DNA from: Adineta vaga
Taxonomy: Eukaryota; Rotifera
Direction of reading: 5' to 3'
Length of the DNA: 64,000 nucleotides
Assembly: GCA_021613535.1 (NCBI GenBank)
Contig: CP075492.1
Location: 17,422,001 to 17,486,000, forward strand
Shown: piece after piece, positions 34,297 through 44,306 of the stretch
Position numbering within the stretch: the stretch's first letter is position 1
Layout of the letters: the number at the start of each line of letters is the position of its first letter
Translations under genes and position numbers: made by a program
The notes under the pieces: generated by a model
Told to the model about the DNA's origin: nothing
The model's database searches: none
What the model saw: only the letters and a program-made list of their open reading frames with translations

Positions 34297-35310
34297 TTAA
34301 TTTACAATGTTTCTATGAAATAAATTTTGTAATTCTTTACGAAATAAACGACTTGATAATGTAAAAAGGAAAAAACTTAAACAAGGACCAATCATTGAAC
34401 AGACACCGACAATTGCATTAATTAAATTAGCTTGAGCCATTTCGAATGCATTCAATTGACGAGTACCCATTGCTGTTGTAACAATTAATCCAATTGAAAA
34501 AGCAAGACCTGTAATACTGTAAACAAGAACTTGTATAAATAACATTCGAAGTATTTGTATTTCGTTTTTTTGTTTTTTTTGATTATTTGTTACTGATACA
34601 ACTTGAACTCGTCTTCGTTGATGAATTTGTTTTATTGTAAGAATACCAAATATGAACATAAACAAAGGTGGAAAAAGACCAAAAATCATTAAATTACAAT
34701 AATTAATAATTGTTCGATAAAATCCAAGTGGACCTGTTGTATAACAAACAGATTTCAAAGTTGTTGGGGAAATATCAATTGTGAAAAATATTGGTACATG
34801 AATGTAAATAAGAAAATTAATCAAAACAGTAATGAGAATAATTCGATTAGCTACATGGACATTACTCCATGATCTTATTGTTGCGGATGAAGAACTACAC
34901 AAATATCGATCACCACAAGCTAGAGCAATTAACCAAAATGCAGTTGATCTAGAAACAAGAGAAGAAATTATTATCTTATCTAGAATTTATAATTTTACTT
35001 ACCTGATCGGATAAAGAAAAAACCAAATTATTTTACAAAGAATAGGTGAATAAACAGTTGGATCGAGATAAGGATAATTTGTTTGAATTAATCTTATTGG
35101 TAAAATTAAACACGCATTTAAAAGACCAAAGATTGATGCCCAAAAAAAATATATTCCACATGGGTTTGCTCGTAACGAAGATCGAGTAAAAACATAAAAA
35201 TTCATGAAATGACCAATAATACTTAATGGAATGATTATACAACAAAAGTATTTGATGAAAAGTATTGCAATTAAATTCAAATTATTCGCTTCATCTTGAA
35301 GATTTTTCAT
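34297..35310 (-). CDS. FMRFamide-receptor-like GPCR, intact
   Basis: Two exons (35310-35003 and 34948-34297) with a 54-bp intron splice to 319 aa. TM1 holds IPLSIIGHFMNFYVF, and SSLRANPCGIYFFWASIF gives the loop and TM2. The TM3 end reads LIALACGDRYLCSSS (intact DRY). TM4-TM6 follow with MLFIQVLVYSITGLAFSIG, and TM7 ends FLFTLSSRLFRKEL. It is closely related in plan to the receptor at 18270. A membrane peptide receptor is inferred; ligand unknown. No damage seen. Confidence 0.85.
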
Positions 35311-36258
35311 ATTGATTGATTGATTCTATATTTATTTAGAATAGAATTGGAAAATGTGTTATCTTATGATCTAGAATATGACTCAAATATCGATTTAAGA
35401 CATCTATGTAAAAAAATAGATCATAAATCTTAAAAGATTTTGATGTGGTTGTTTTGATGATTAAACGGCGTATAAAAGTAATCTCTATTCTGCTTAGATA
35501 ATTCTTCTGTTCAGAATTATAGGACTCCTGTAATATATGACATAAGATATATCTCGAGAAGAAAATATTCATTTGAGCTAAATTTTTTCAGAACATTTTT
35601 CTTACCTTATTAGGATCAAGCTGATGCATTGAGTTTGAACCAAAAAATAATTTCTAGATTATATCAGACTGCTTATTCGTAACAGATATATATCCCTACT
35701 TGACATGATTTTCTTTTTTTTCGTCTGCGAAGAGTATCGTCTAAAATTACATGATACAATCTACCTTTTAATTATAAATAGTTCGATAATGACATTGAGT
35801 AATATTTCTAATATGGTTAAATCTATTTTATTGGTTTATGTATTATATAGTTTCAACATAGAATAAAGACATGTATTATAGATTCAGATGTTTTAAGAGA
35901 ATTTTGATAATATCCAACGGAAAAACTCACATATGAGATGTCATCAATTTTTTTTCTATTTGCATTTTAATGAACTAAATCAAGCGTATAATTGTGATGA
36001 AAATAATCTCAAGGTTTACATCAATCTTAGTTTATCTTAAAATAGAATTCATTTAATGACGCCGTTCTCTATCTAAATATCAACGCAAAATAAACAAACA
36101 CATTATAATTGTCATTCTTTACTTTTTTATACTTCGTTCTCTATTTAGCTCGTTTCATTAGACAATTAATAGTAATACTCATTATGAAAGCATAGAAAAG
36201 AATGAACAGATATTTTCTTCGTGTATTTGTGAGTCTTATTGTTTAAACACTGGAACTC
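35311..36258. other. Intergenic, no gene seen
   Basis: AT-rich region between two divergently transcribed GPCR genes, expected to hold both promoters. No specific element or repeat recognised. Confidence 0.4.
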
Positions 36259-37185
36259 ATGTCAAGATTTAGTACGAATAATTCAAATATAACAGATATT
36301 GAATCATGGTATATTCCAATGGATGATATTTTACGAATGACATGTACTATTATAACAATAAGTATTTGTTTTATTGTTTTGGGTCTTCTTGCTTCGAAAC
36401 GAACACCTCGAACAATACCAATGATGTTAGTTGCAAATACATGTTTAAGTGAACTTATTTGTGTTTGTACAGCTTTAAGTTTAGTTTCATTTTCACTTAA
36501 TAATGATCTAAAACAAATTCAATATCAAGATTCACTTTGTGTATTTCGAGCTTATATTAATTATAGTATGACTGTTATACAAAATCATTCTTATAATCTT
36601 CAAGCAATGTATCGATATGTAACTGTTGTACATTCAACTCGTATTTCTTGGCAATCACGTCGATTTAATTTTTGTCTAATTATTATAACATGGATATTTG
36701 GATTAATATCTTTTATACCATTCTTATTTACTAATTTGATAACATATAATATTGAAAATCAAATATGTCAATCACCAATTCAATTATCCTTTGCAATTAT
36801 TTATATTGCATTGATTATTTATATGATTCCAAATATGATTTTAAATATAATTTATATGAAATTAGTTCGATATGTTCATCAAATGAATAAACGAATAACA
36901 CCTGTAAATGTTATATCACGTGCTGAAAGAGAATTGAAAATGGTTCGAAATATTGTTACAATTTCAACAATTCTTGTTATTCTTGGTTTACCATATGCAA
37001 TTTTTATTTTAATGTCATTTTTTACAAGTATACCAAAATATCATTTTCGTATTGCTTTTATTTTTATTGATATATCAACAACAGCGGTAATCATTGCTCT
37101 TTTCAAAACTACAGATCCAATTAAAGCAACAGCAAAACAGATTATCATTGAATTAAGAACTTTAATTACACGAACGAATATTTAA
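36259..37185 (+). CDS. Rhodopsin-type GPCR, second subfamily, intact
   Basis: Single-exon gene of 308 aa, ATG at 36259. The N-terminus carries N-glycosylation sequons (NNSNIT). Seven hydrophobic segments follow. TM3 ends with AMYRYVTVVHS, a YRY variant of DRY. TM6 is NIVTISTILVILGLPYAIF and the C-terminal tail is short. It lacks the TNPC loop of the FMRFamide-like receptors around it, so it belongs to a different rotifer receptor group. Coupling and ligand are unknown. The frame is clean. Confidence 0.8.
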   Translation: MSRFSTNNSNITDIESWYIPMDDILRMTCTIITISICFIVLGLLASKRTPRTIPMMLVANTCLSELICVCTALSLVSFSLNNDLKQIQYQDSLCVFRAYINYSMTVIQNHSYNLQAMYRYVTVVHSTRISWQSRRFNFCLIIITWIFGLISFIPFLFTNLITYNIENQICQSPIQLSFAIIYIALIIYMIPNMILNIIYMKLVRYVHQMNKRITPVNVISRAERELKMVRNIVTISTILVILGLPYAIFILMSFFTSIPKYHFRIAFIFIDISTTAVIIALFKTTDPIKATAKQIIIELRTLITRTNI

Positions 37186-37544
37186 ATCAAACTGGATTTC
37201 GTTTTATTACTATTTTTACATTTTATATTTGACGTCATTCTTCGGATGTGAAATATGTCATCTCAATAAACTGTTTTTGTTCAATAAAATAAATCTCTAA
37301 TTCTCTTTGATATATGGTACGTGTTTGTTCATACTTCATGCCTTTTGGTTATTCATGTCATAATGAATTTGTTTTGCGCTTCATGTCTTCTTTTTATTTT
37401 AAGTGTGTTTTATTCTTATAAATTTTTCTATTCATCTATTTCAACTTGCTATCCATTTTATATGTCATAAAGAAGCAGCTATATTCTCTAATAAGAAGAA
37501 TGCACTTATAGTTTTCTTTTTCTTATTTATTTCCTCAATAACAA

Positions 37545-38115
37545 TCTTACTCCTGAGCAAATAGTTGTTTTCTAAATATTTTACTTGTCAAAATAAATAT
37601 GAAAAATGTTATACTATGTCCTGTTACCGATAATGGTCCAACAAGGTTACTTTTAATTTGATTTAGCGCAAATCTTAAATACTATTGACTATAATAGCAT
37701 ATGTAGCTGCTGTTGATCCAACTACTAAACATTGAATTAAAGCGATTCGATATAAATTTATTTCTTTATTTGAATTTGCTGTCATTTGATTTGAGTGATT
37801 AGTTATTGGTAATACTCAACGATGACGAATATTTCGAATACTTAATAATGAGAATATTAATATTAATAGAGATGCTCCTGAACCATACGTAAACAAATCC
37901 TATATATCAAGAAATAATGAATAAATATTATTTTCAATTGAACGAATTCGACGAAATAAAACAATTTTATAAAATATAATCACATGTAAATATGTTACAT
38001 AACCTAAAATACATATTACAGGAGTTGTACGAGATGTTACTTTGAAACTGCTTGATTGATGACAATTAACATTTGTTGAACTTTGTAATTAGAAATCTTT
38101 GGAAAAAAACATTTA
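37545..38115 (-). pseudogene. GPCR remnant (TM4 to TM7)
   Basis: The minus strand reads PVICILGYVTYLHVIIF (TM4), then SGASLLILIFSLLSIRNIRH (TM5 and loop) and YRIALIQCLVVGSTAATYAI (TM6). GPLSVTGHSITFFIFILTSK gives TM7. At least three in-frame stops and one frame change interrupt it, and no N-terminal exons are seen. It resembles the second receptor subfamily next door and is clearly dead. Confidence 0.75.
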
Positions 38116-38234
38116 TTTTTTCTCTGGAAAAATATAAATTTATTTACCGATCAAAATAAACAAGAAGAAGAAATCATATTGCCAATGCCGTGTATATATA
38201 ATATATAAATTTTATATTTTTTCTATTCAAATAT

Positions 38235-38546
38235 CTAGGGTATGGGTGTGTGCGCAGTTCTAAGTGAGACTGCCGGAGTGAGTGCGAAGGTGTGAGTATG
38301 AGTATCTGTGGGTGAGGGTATAATATAAAGATGTGCGTGTAACAGAATCAAGCACATACTGAGGAATAACGCGTAAAAATGCATTCAACTATAGAACGAA
38401 GTTGAGCGCCGTTCAAACTCTAGCACATTGCTAACGCGTTAATATGTGCTCTTTTTATCATTTTATTTTCGTTCAAAATTTAACGCGCTTTTACACGTTA
38501 CTTTTCATTGTTTGTCTGCCCGGGCACATCCACACTCATACCCTAG
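38235..38546. mobile_element. 312-bp fold-back element with telomere-like ends
   Basis: The left end CTAGGGTATGGGTGTG and right end CACACTCATACCCTAG are inverted copies. The left arm continues in degenerate GTGAG/GTGGG sequence to about 38330. The inside has its own inverted motifs (AACGCGTAAAAATG near 38368 and AACGCGCTTTTACACG near 38482). No coding capacity. It looks like a MITE whose ends resemble the short telomere-like palindromes elsewhere, and could be a parent or an expanded form of them. Confidence 0.55.
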
Positions 38547-38870
38547 CCGCCCGTTAGTTTCTCCTAGGAAAGATTCAGATTTCCGGTTTCCCCAGGCCGA
38601 TTTTCAATTGCCCTAATTTGGAACTTATCCTGCGACATATATTCACTCATTTCACACACCTGACAGCTTTCAGTTGTTATCGCTGTTCTTTTTTTAAATC
38701 GTCTGAACAGAACATAACAAATATAATTTCGTTATCAGTGTGGGTGAGTTCCCTTATCTTTAAACCCGCTCACTCTACCACTGACTATAAAAAGCTTCTA
38801 TTCACACAATTTAACAATTTATTGTTGATAAAATCAGACTTAAGGCCAGGATAAATATAATCATTTAGAT
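38547..38870. other. Leader region of the GTPase gene
   Basis: Upstream sequence of the GTPase/HSP20 gene, less AT-rich than usual. No separate gene recognised; promoter presumed. Confidence 0.35.
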
Positions 38871-40181
38871 ATGGCAGCATTGCCCTTTCTCCTTGGTGGT
38901 ATAGCAGCGCTCGGTGGAGGTGCCAAGCTATTATGGGATAAAAATTATCCAAAAGCTCCGATTTCGACAATTTACGACGTCGTCATTCGTATGAGTAGCC
39001 TACTCGCATTGAAAACTACTGGTTGGGAGATAGTGCTTGGTGAGAAAATGCAAGATGTCCATCTAACGGAACATGAGTTTAGCAATGATCGTGGTGTGAT
39101 TGTTTCTGTTATGGGTTCTTATAATCGTGGAAAGTCATTTCTTATCAACGAACTTTGTCATATCAATTTACCAAACTTGTCTTGGTACCTACACCCACCC
39201 ACACCCTCAATTGTCAGAGATAAACACAATGACAAAAAAGCAACAGAAGCGCTCCTTAGAGAGTTAGCCCTTCATTTGTCTTCATTTCTTATTATTGTGG
39301 TGAATCGTCTACGGACAACAGACCAGACATATATTCAGCAAGTACTGACTCAGTTGAAAAACACTCAGTCAAAGAAAGATGTGCTTATTGTTCACAATCT
39401 GCTGGATGTTGAAACACTAGACGATATGGAAAAAATTATAGAAAAAGAAGTGGTACATCTTTTCGATGCTATACCTAAGGAAACAGGATCAAGAATAGGG
39501 GATCGATGGTTGAACGTGCCGTTTTATCGATCCGTCCAGAATGGTATCAACTTGCGACATTTCGTTTTAGCCAAGAAAGATTCAAGAGCAGCTCAAGAAT
39601 GGAATGATAAATCCATTGACGATATAATGAATATTCTCCAGGCATCAACAAATGAACGAAGAAATCTAAATGTAATTGCTAAAGTTATAACTTATGTCAA
39701 TACGAAACTTCCACATTTATTTCGAGGTGAACAAGGGGCAGATGGGAATGTTATTGATGCCGATACAACCTCATTAAAATTCGAAATGCATAAAAGTAAG
39801 CCCAGTCTTTTTGTTTCACAGCGGGCAGGATTGGATGACCTGAATGACGATCCGTTCCCGATTGACCTCTCACCAAAACTTGTGTATGATGATGCCGGCT
39901 ATTTCGTTGGAATTACTTCGACCGATAGAGGTGAATGGCAACCTCGTTGTAATATTTATGAGACCACAGATGATATACATGTTATAGTAGAGCTTACTGG
40001 TTTTAAAGAATCATTTGAAAATCCAGTCGCTCGTCAGGAACAAATACCCATTGGTATATTTAAATTAGAAATTCCGTTAGGTTATCGAGTTAAACACACA
40101 GATGCAAAGCTGCATCGCGACCAAGGCTTTTATCGAATCACTTGTAATAAGGTGAAAAATACTTCGACACGCCTGAAATAG
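38871..40181 (+). CDS. Dynamin-like GTPase with HSP20-like C-terminus, G domain damaged
   Basis: Single exon, 436 aa, ATG at 38871. A hydrophobic Gly/Ala-rich N-terminus (PFLLGGIAALGGGAKLLW) is followed by the P loop GSYNRGKSF (G1) at about residue 84. The family should then give about 45 residues with the G2 Thr and the DTAG-type G3. Instead there are only about 25, including YLHPPTPS, which is the translation of a telomere-like CACCCACCCACACCC tract at 39190-39209. The frame then resumes in DKKATEALLRELALHLSSF and VVNRLRTTDQ (near G4). The C-terminus (about 345-430) reads like an alpha-crystallin/HSP20 fold (VIVELTGFKESF, then GYRVKHTD). GTP hydrolysis is probably lost. Native role, perhaps membrane or stress-linked, is inferred. 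Confidence 0.65.
   Translation: MAALPFLLGGIAALGGGAKLLWDKNYPKAPISTIYDVVIRMSSLLALKTTGWEIVLGEKMQDVHLTEHEFSNDRGVIVSVMGSYNRGKSFLINELCHINLPNLSWYLHPPTPSIVRDKHNDKKATEALLRELALHLSSFLIIVVNRLRTTDQTYIQQVLTQLKNTQSKKDVLIVHNLLDVETLDDMEKIIEKEVVHLFDAIPKETGSRIGDRWLNVPFYRSVQNGINLRHFVLAKKDSRAAQEWNDKSIDDIMNILQASTNERRNLNVIAKVITYVNTKLPHLFRGEQGADGNVIDADTTSLKFEMHKSKPSLFVSQRAGLDDLNDDPFPIDLSPKLVYDDAGYFVGITSTDRGEWQPRCNIYETTDDIHVIVELTGFKESFENPVARQEQIPIGIFKLEIPLGYRVKHTDAKLHRDQGFYRITCNKVKNTSTRLK
39190..39209. repeat. Telomere-like C-rich tract inside a G domain
   Basis: TACACCCACCCACACCCTCA, the right-arm type only, in frame within the GTPase gene where the switch region and G3 motif are missing. Confidence 0.7.
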
Positions 40182-40457
40182 ATCGTTGGAATTGATTGTT
40201 GTTCTTTGCAAAGACACATTTCCTGATTTCTCCCTGAAACTCACCATAATAAAATCCTCCTATGCATGGCGCGAATAGAAAAGACGCCATAACTACGTTA
40301 ATCAAGAGAAAGATTCTAAGAAGAAGAGATTATGATGATTGAAAAGAAACACACCCGTGACCGGTTTTGACCTTGCTTACGGGTCTTCCTGCTTAGTTTT
40401 AGTTGTGTTTATTGTATAGAAGATGTCTGAAAAAGAGAGAACAGACAAGAAGAATAT

Positions 40458-40501
40458 TGAGGGTGTGGGTGTGGGGAAAGATTAGACATCCATACCCCTC
40501 A
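40458..40501. repeat. Telomere-like palindrome
   Basis: Left arm TGAGGGTGTGGGTGTGGGG, spacer, right arm CATCCATACCCCTCA. It abuts the 3' end of the secreted-protein gene, two bases from its stop codon. Confidence 0.75.
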
Positions 40502-40503
40502 AT

Positions 40504-41487
40504 TCAATGGACTGGTAAATACATAGCAAAACATGGAACTTTATCATAACCTCCACCAGAACATACCGGAATGAAAAGTGTTTCTTCTGCATCTGCGAGA
40601 CGAGTTATGGTTAAGATTTGTCTCTTTTGAAAATTTGTACCATCAAAAACTAATTGTTTCGGTGTCCATTCAAAATACTCTTTATATAAAAGCGGCCTCC
40701 AATAAATAACAACAGTATCATTACCATCAATTTTATGAGGAGGTGCAGGAAGCCAAACTTCGACTTTTGCACTTTCTTTTATTTTCAATGTGATTTCATC
40801 TGGGTGATATGATACTCCTAGATCACCATCTCGACATACATCAGACCAATTCTGTGGAATTGACTTAAAATATCTGTAAGTTGGTATTCCTACTGAGTAA
40901 ATAGTATAATTTTCAATTCGACGAATGGTTTGTCTATCATCACGAATAACTTCAGAATATCGAATTGGAATATCTGTATTTTTTTGAAAATATATTTCTT
41001 GACATCGATAAACTTCGCCCGTATCAACTCGACATGTTTTATTTGAATACCAATAATCTTCATTTGCAGATGCATTCATCAAATGAATCATCGGATAATT
41101 AAAATTTAGATAATTTTTAATACGATATGAACTATCGTTACCCCAGTGAAATGGGAATAAACCGTATCTATTAGAACTATATTCCCAATACGTTAAATAA
41201 GAACAACCATTATTTCTACTATTCTCATTTAAAATTAACTGAACATAATGTTTTGTTTGTGCCGAGCCAGATTTTGAGTACGGTATGTGCCGCATTACAT
41301 AAGCAATGTCAGTATCATCGCCACTTACATTAAGTTTTAAATAGGCGCGTTGGTAAACTTCATCAATTACAATTAATGTTTTATTACCATCACGAGAGAA
41401 AATAACTTGCTCAGGAAAATATGGTTGTGTTGTATGTACGAAATGTTGACGAACTATCAAGATTAATAAACATGCAAACAATTTCAT
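40504..41487 (-). CDS. Secreted protein of unknown family
   Basis: Single exon, 327 aa. A clear signal peptide (KLFACLLILIVRQHFVHTT) is followed by an extracellular chain with several N-glycosylation sequons and paired cysteines. The middle (CQEIYFQKNTDIPIRYSEVI, then YSVGIPTYRYFKSIPQNW) has the curved beta-sheet pattern of LolA-like lipid-carrier folds, but this is only a resemblance. The C-terminal 90 residues (VWLPAPPHKI, YFEWTPKQLVFDGTNF, ILTITRLADAEETLFIP) look like a beta-sandwich. I cannot name the family. The stop lies against a telomere-like palindrome, so the original C-terminus could have been longer. Confidence 0.6.
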   Translation of the reverse strand: MKLFACLLILIVRQHFVHTTQPYFPEQVIFSRDGNKTLIVIDEVYQRAYLKLNVSGDDTDIAYVMRHIPYSKSGSAQTKHYVQLILNENSRNNGCSYLTYWEYSSNRYGLFPFHWGNDSSYRIKNYLNFNYPMIHLMNASANEDYWYSNKTCRVDTGEVYRCQEIYFQKNTDIPIRYSEVIRDDRQTIRRIENYTIYSVGIPTYRYFKSIPQNWSDVCRDGDLGVSYHPDEITLKIKESAKVEVWLPAPPHKIDGNDTVVIYWRPLLYKEYFEWTPKQLVFDGTNFQKRQILTITRLADAEETLFIPVCSGGGYDKVPCFAMYLPVH

Positions 41488-41634
41488 CTTTTAAAATATT
41501 TAAACAAAAAGAAAAAAAAGTATTTTGTGATAAAAAAAAGTACAATGACGTTGTATCTTATCTTCCATTAACTCTTCAAAATGTTGATATCATTCTTTAC
41601 ATGATGTTTTATTTTATAAAAGAATATAGTAGAG

Positions 41635-41690
41635 ATGGGTGTGGGTGTGAGTATTCCCATGTTTCTCACCCACAACCACACCCACACCCT
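41635..41690. repeat. Telomere-like palindrome
   Basis: Left arm ATGGGTGTGGGTGTGAG, spacer, right arm CTCACCCACAACCACACCCA ending CACCCT. G-rich first. Confidence 0.75.
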
Positions 41691-42069
41691 TTTTAAGACT
41701 TATGAAGAAGATGTGAAAAATCATAGGAGCGAATTAATTTAAGATCCAGATTTATTTTTACATACCGTCAATTTAATGCACTCTACGATCTTTTTCTAAT
41801 CTTTCTCTCAATAATTGGCCAACGCTTCATCACAAACAAACTCGCCTACGAGATATTTAAGGACAATAATGCATGCAAAAAAGTGTTGTCAAGTTTTCAA
41901 CCTTGAAATCACTTGTGTGCTTTTAAAACAAACGGAGATTTTTTTTTCTTCTTTCTTTTCTTTGTTTATTTTACTATTTTTAGTACAAAAAAGAAACAGA
42001 ACAATCCCTTTGACGTGAGAGTTTTTATTGACGTAATCATAGTCAATAAAATCAATAGTTACTGTTCAC

Positions 42070-42077
42070 TATAAAAA
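42070..42077 (+). promoter_or_regulatory. TATA box of the Ly6-type gene
   Basis: TATAAAAA, 49 bases before the ATG at 42126. Initiation about 25-30 bases downstream would give a short 5' leader. Confidence 0.55.
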
Positions 42078-42125
42078 GGCATCAAACAACGAGAGTTGTC
42101 ATTCATCAGTTGAAAAAAAATCAAA

Positions 42126-42562
42126 ATGAATTCATTAACAGTTATCTCTTTACTCGGTAAGTTTTAATAGTTCCTTAATAATAATTATACACACTTTATG
42201 TTTAGTTTTATTACCTGTTTGCATTGGTATTCGTTGCTATACATGTACTGCTGGACAATCAGGATGCGATCCAATCAATACAGCTAGTTTAAGTCCAACT
42301 AGTGGCCATACTTATTGTAAAGTAAGTAGATATTTTGTAACCAAATACCATTTTTGTATATTTTATATAGAAAGTATGGAGTGGAAGTCAATCAACCACC
42401 GTCCGAAGTGGTGAAACCACGTGCGTAGAAGCTAATGTGGCCGGTATTGGTACATATTGTTGTAGTACAGATGCATGCAACGGTGCAATTAGCAAATATC
42501 AAATACCATATCTTATGGGTCTCGTTCTTGCTGCTCTTTTTGCTAAGTATCAATTTGTTTAA
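42126..42562 (+). CDS. Ly6/uPAR-type three-finger protein, GPI-anchored
   Basis: Three short exons (42126-42156, 42206-42321, 42371-42562) with two 49-bp introns splice to 112 aa. The signal peptide is SLTVISLLVLLPVCIG, then CYTCTAGQSGCDP opens the Ly6 pattern. Further Cys in HTYCKK and TTCVEA precede the closing block YCCSTDACNGA, the CC...CN ending typical of three-finger folds. A hydrophobic C-terminal segment (PYLMGLVLAALFAKYQFV) looks like a GPI-anchor signal. Predicted to sit on the cell surface. The partner is unknown. A TATA box lies just upstream and AATAAA follows near 42697. No damage. Confidence 0.8.
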
Positions 42563-43455
42563 AAAAATACTTTTATCATCATGACTTTATTTCTTTTGCG
42601 TGAAAACTTATCAATATATGTGCAGTTCATTTCTTCATTTTTGATCTTGCTTATGTAGTTAAAATCTTCGTTCGTTTTTTTCATTTATTCAAGCAAAATA
42701 AATAGAGTGCATTTTGTAGTATTCACTTCAACATTTGTCTAACGTCAGCATTGCAAAATTCATGTTCGTCAATAAACTCAATCAAATTTCAAAATGAAAG
42801 AACGAAATAAACTGATTGCACTGTTTAAAGAAATTCTTATAAAACAAGGATTTTTTTTTTCAATGATCTTGAGTGTGGATGGATCAAGATATCTATACTA
42901 CAGCATGTTCCTAATGAGAAAATAATTTCGATATTCATTGGTGATCACAGACTAATTCCACACGATTGTAAATACGTTGTACTATTTTTTTTTACAAATC
43001 TTAAACTTCACAATCTTCAGAGATGCCATATGAATGTATTTGAATAATAATCGACTAGAAGTATTATAGATTTTCAATCTTGATGGTGAGTATAGAAATC
43101 ATGCCTTGCATTTTTATATGTGAGTGCATATCCATCGTCATTTATATCCTGAAATAATTATCTTTTTCATTTATCCTTGTGTCTCTTCTCTCATATCCAT
43201 TTTTTTCTTCTATGTTATAGGAAAAAATCAGACAACAATCAAAAAGAACATAAGAATTCTACTTGACGAACGATATCTTGTCTTTCCTTGGTTAAAATGA
43301 TATTAATTATTTTATTTAGAGAAAATATTTTTTTTATAAGACGAAACACAAAGAAAAGCAGTTATTATAAAATTTTCTTGTATTTTTCTAAAACAAAAAG
43401 AGAAAAGATAAGAGAAATATTTTCTTTTTTACTTACCAAGTTCAGAATTTGTTTC
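42563..43455. other. Intergenic, no gene seen
   Basis: AT-rich region. The 43288-43470 open frame is low-complexity Lys/Phe sequence and is not supported. Confidence 0.35.
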
Positions 43456-43675
43456 TTAAAGACGTGTTAAACCATCGTCGGTATTACTTTTAAATTCAAT
43501 AACACTTTTATTTGTCAGATGAACTTCGTCATTGATTCCACTGAAGCGACTAATTGATTCGACTACATTTATTAATCGCATTTCTACAGCTTTTTTGTTC
43601 AATTTGTATTTTAATTTTGTTTTGGATTCATTTGAGAACTTTTTCACAACTAGTTTAACCGACACTGTAAAAAAA
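43456..43675 (-). CDS. Possible last exon of an unknown gene
   Basis: A good acceptor (TTTTTTTACAG, just above 43666) opens a frame of about 69 codons, SVKLVVKKFSNESKTKLKYK followed by a mixed charged stretch, with a TAA at 43456-43458. Codon use looks coding, and a matching donor (GTAAGTATGAG) lies near 43857. No upstream exon with a start was found and no domain is recognised. Confidence 0.3.
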
Positions 43676-44144
43676 TTATATTCTTAAAGAATTTTAGAAA
43701 ATGTAACAGTTATCGATGTACGAAAAATCTGCTTCCTCTAAGCGATGAATAAAAATCCTTCTTTTTTTTTTATTAAGAAATGGTTTCGTGTGATTGAAAG
43801 TAGTAGGAAAAAGATCATTGGAATGAAAAAATCTTGATGATAAACTCATACTTACTGGTAAATAATAACGAGTAAATGTACTATTTACTATCGAAAGAGT
43901 ATGAAAAAAAATTCAAAAACGTAATAAAGTATGCGTTATTTTATGCTCATTTTAATACAGTGGTTACTGATACGCCAGTTAAACAGGAAATTTTTTCAAA
44001 AATAGATTTTAAACATTGATATTGTTCGATAATGTATACAATAAATTTGAAACAACATAGCAACAAATCGTCTGTTGAACTCAATTATGCTTATCGAATT
44101 CTATTTACAAACTTGATGGACGAAAATAGACAGAGTTAGATTTA
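43676..44144. other. Intergenic, no gene seen
   Basis: AT-rich, may contain the intron of the possible exon at 43456 and the 3' end of the micropeptide gene. Nothing else recognised. Confidence 0.35.
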
Positions 44145-44306
44145 TTACTGAAAATATTTAATACAACTTATAATCATACAGCAAAAGCTGAAACAGCAGT
44201 TACACACAGCTATGCACTTATTGGTCTTTTTAATTGTCGTTGTCGTTCCATGAGAAGATCGATCGTCACCAACGACGGAAAATGGTTGTTCTATCGTTAT
44301 ATTCAT
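44145..44306 (-). CDS. Cys-rich micropeptide, copy A (53 aa)
   Basis: A short frame on the minus strand from the ATG at 44306. The N-terminal half is polar (NITIEQPFSVVGDDRSSHG, then a TTTT run). The C-terminal half is Cys-rich (CIAVCNCCFSFCCMIISCIK), ending YFQ. It shares its plan, and the residues EQPF, GxDxSS and TTTT, with copy B 1.3 kb away, so natural selection or recent duplication has kept the frame. The Cys pattern with hydrophobics recalls small palmitoylated or CYSTM-like membrane peptides, but no family is assigned. Flanking sequence is also duplicated. Confidence 0.55.
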   Translation of the reverse strand: MNITIEQPFSVVGDDRSSHGTTTTIKKTNKCIAVCNCCFSFCCMIISCIKYFQ

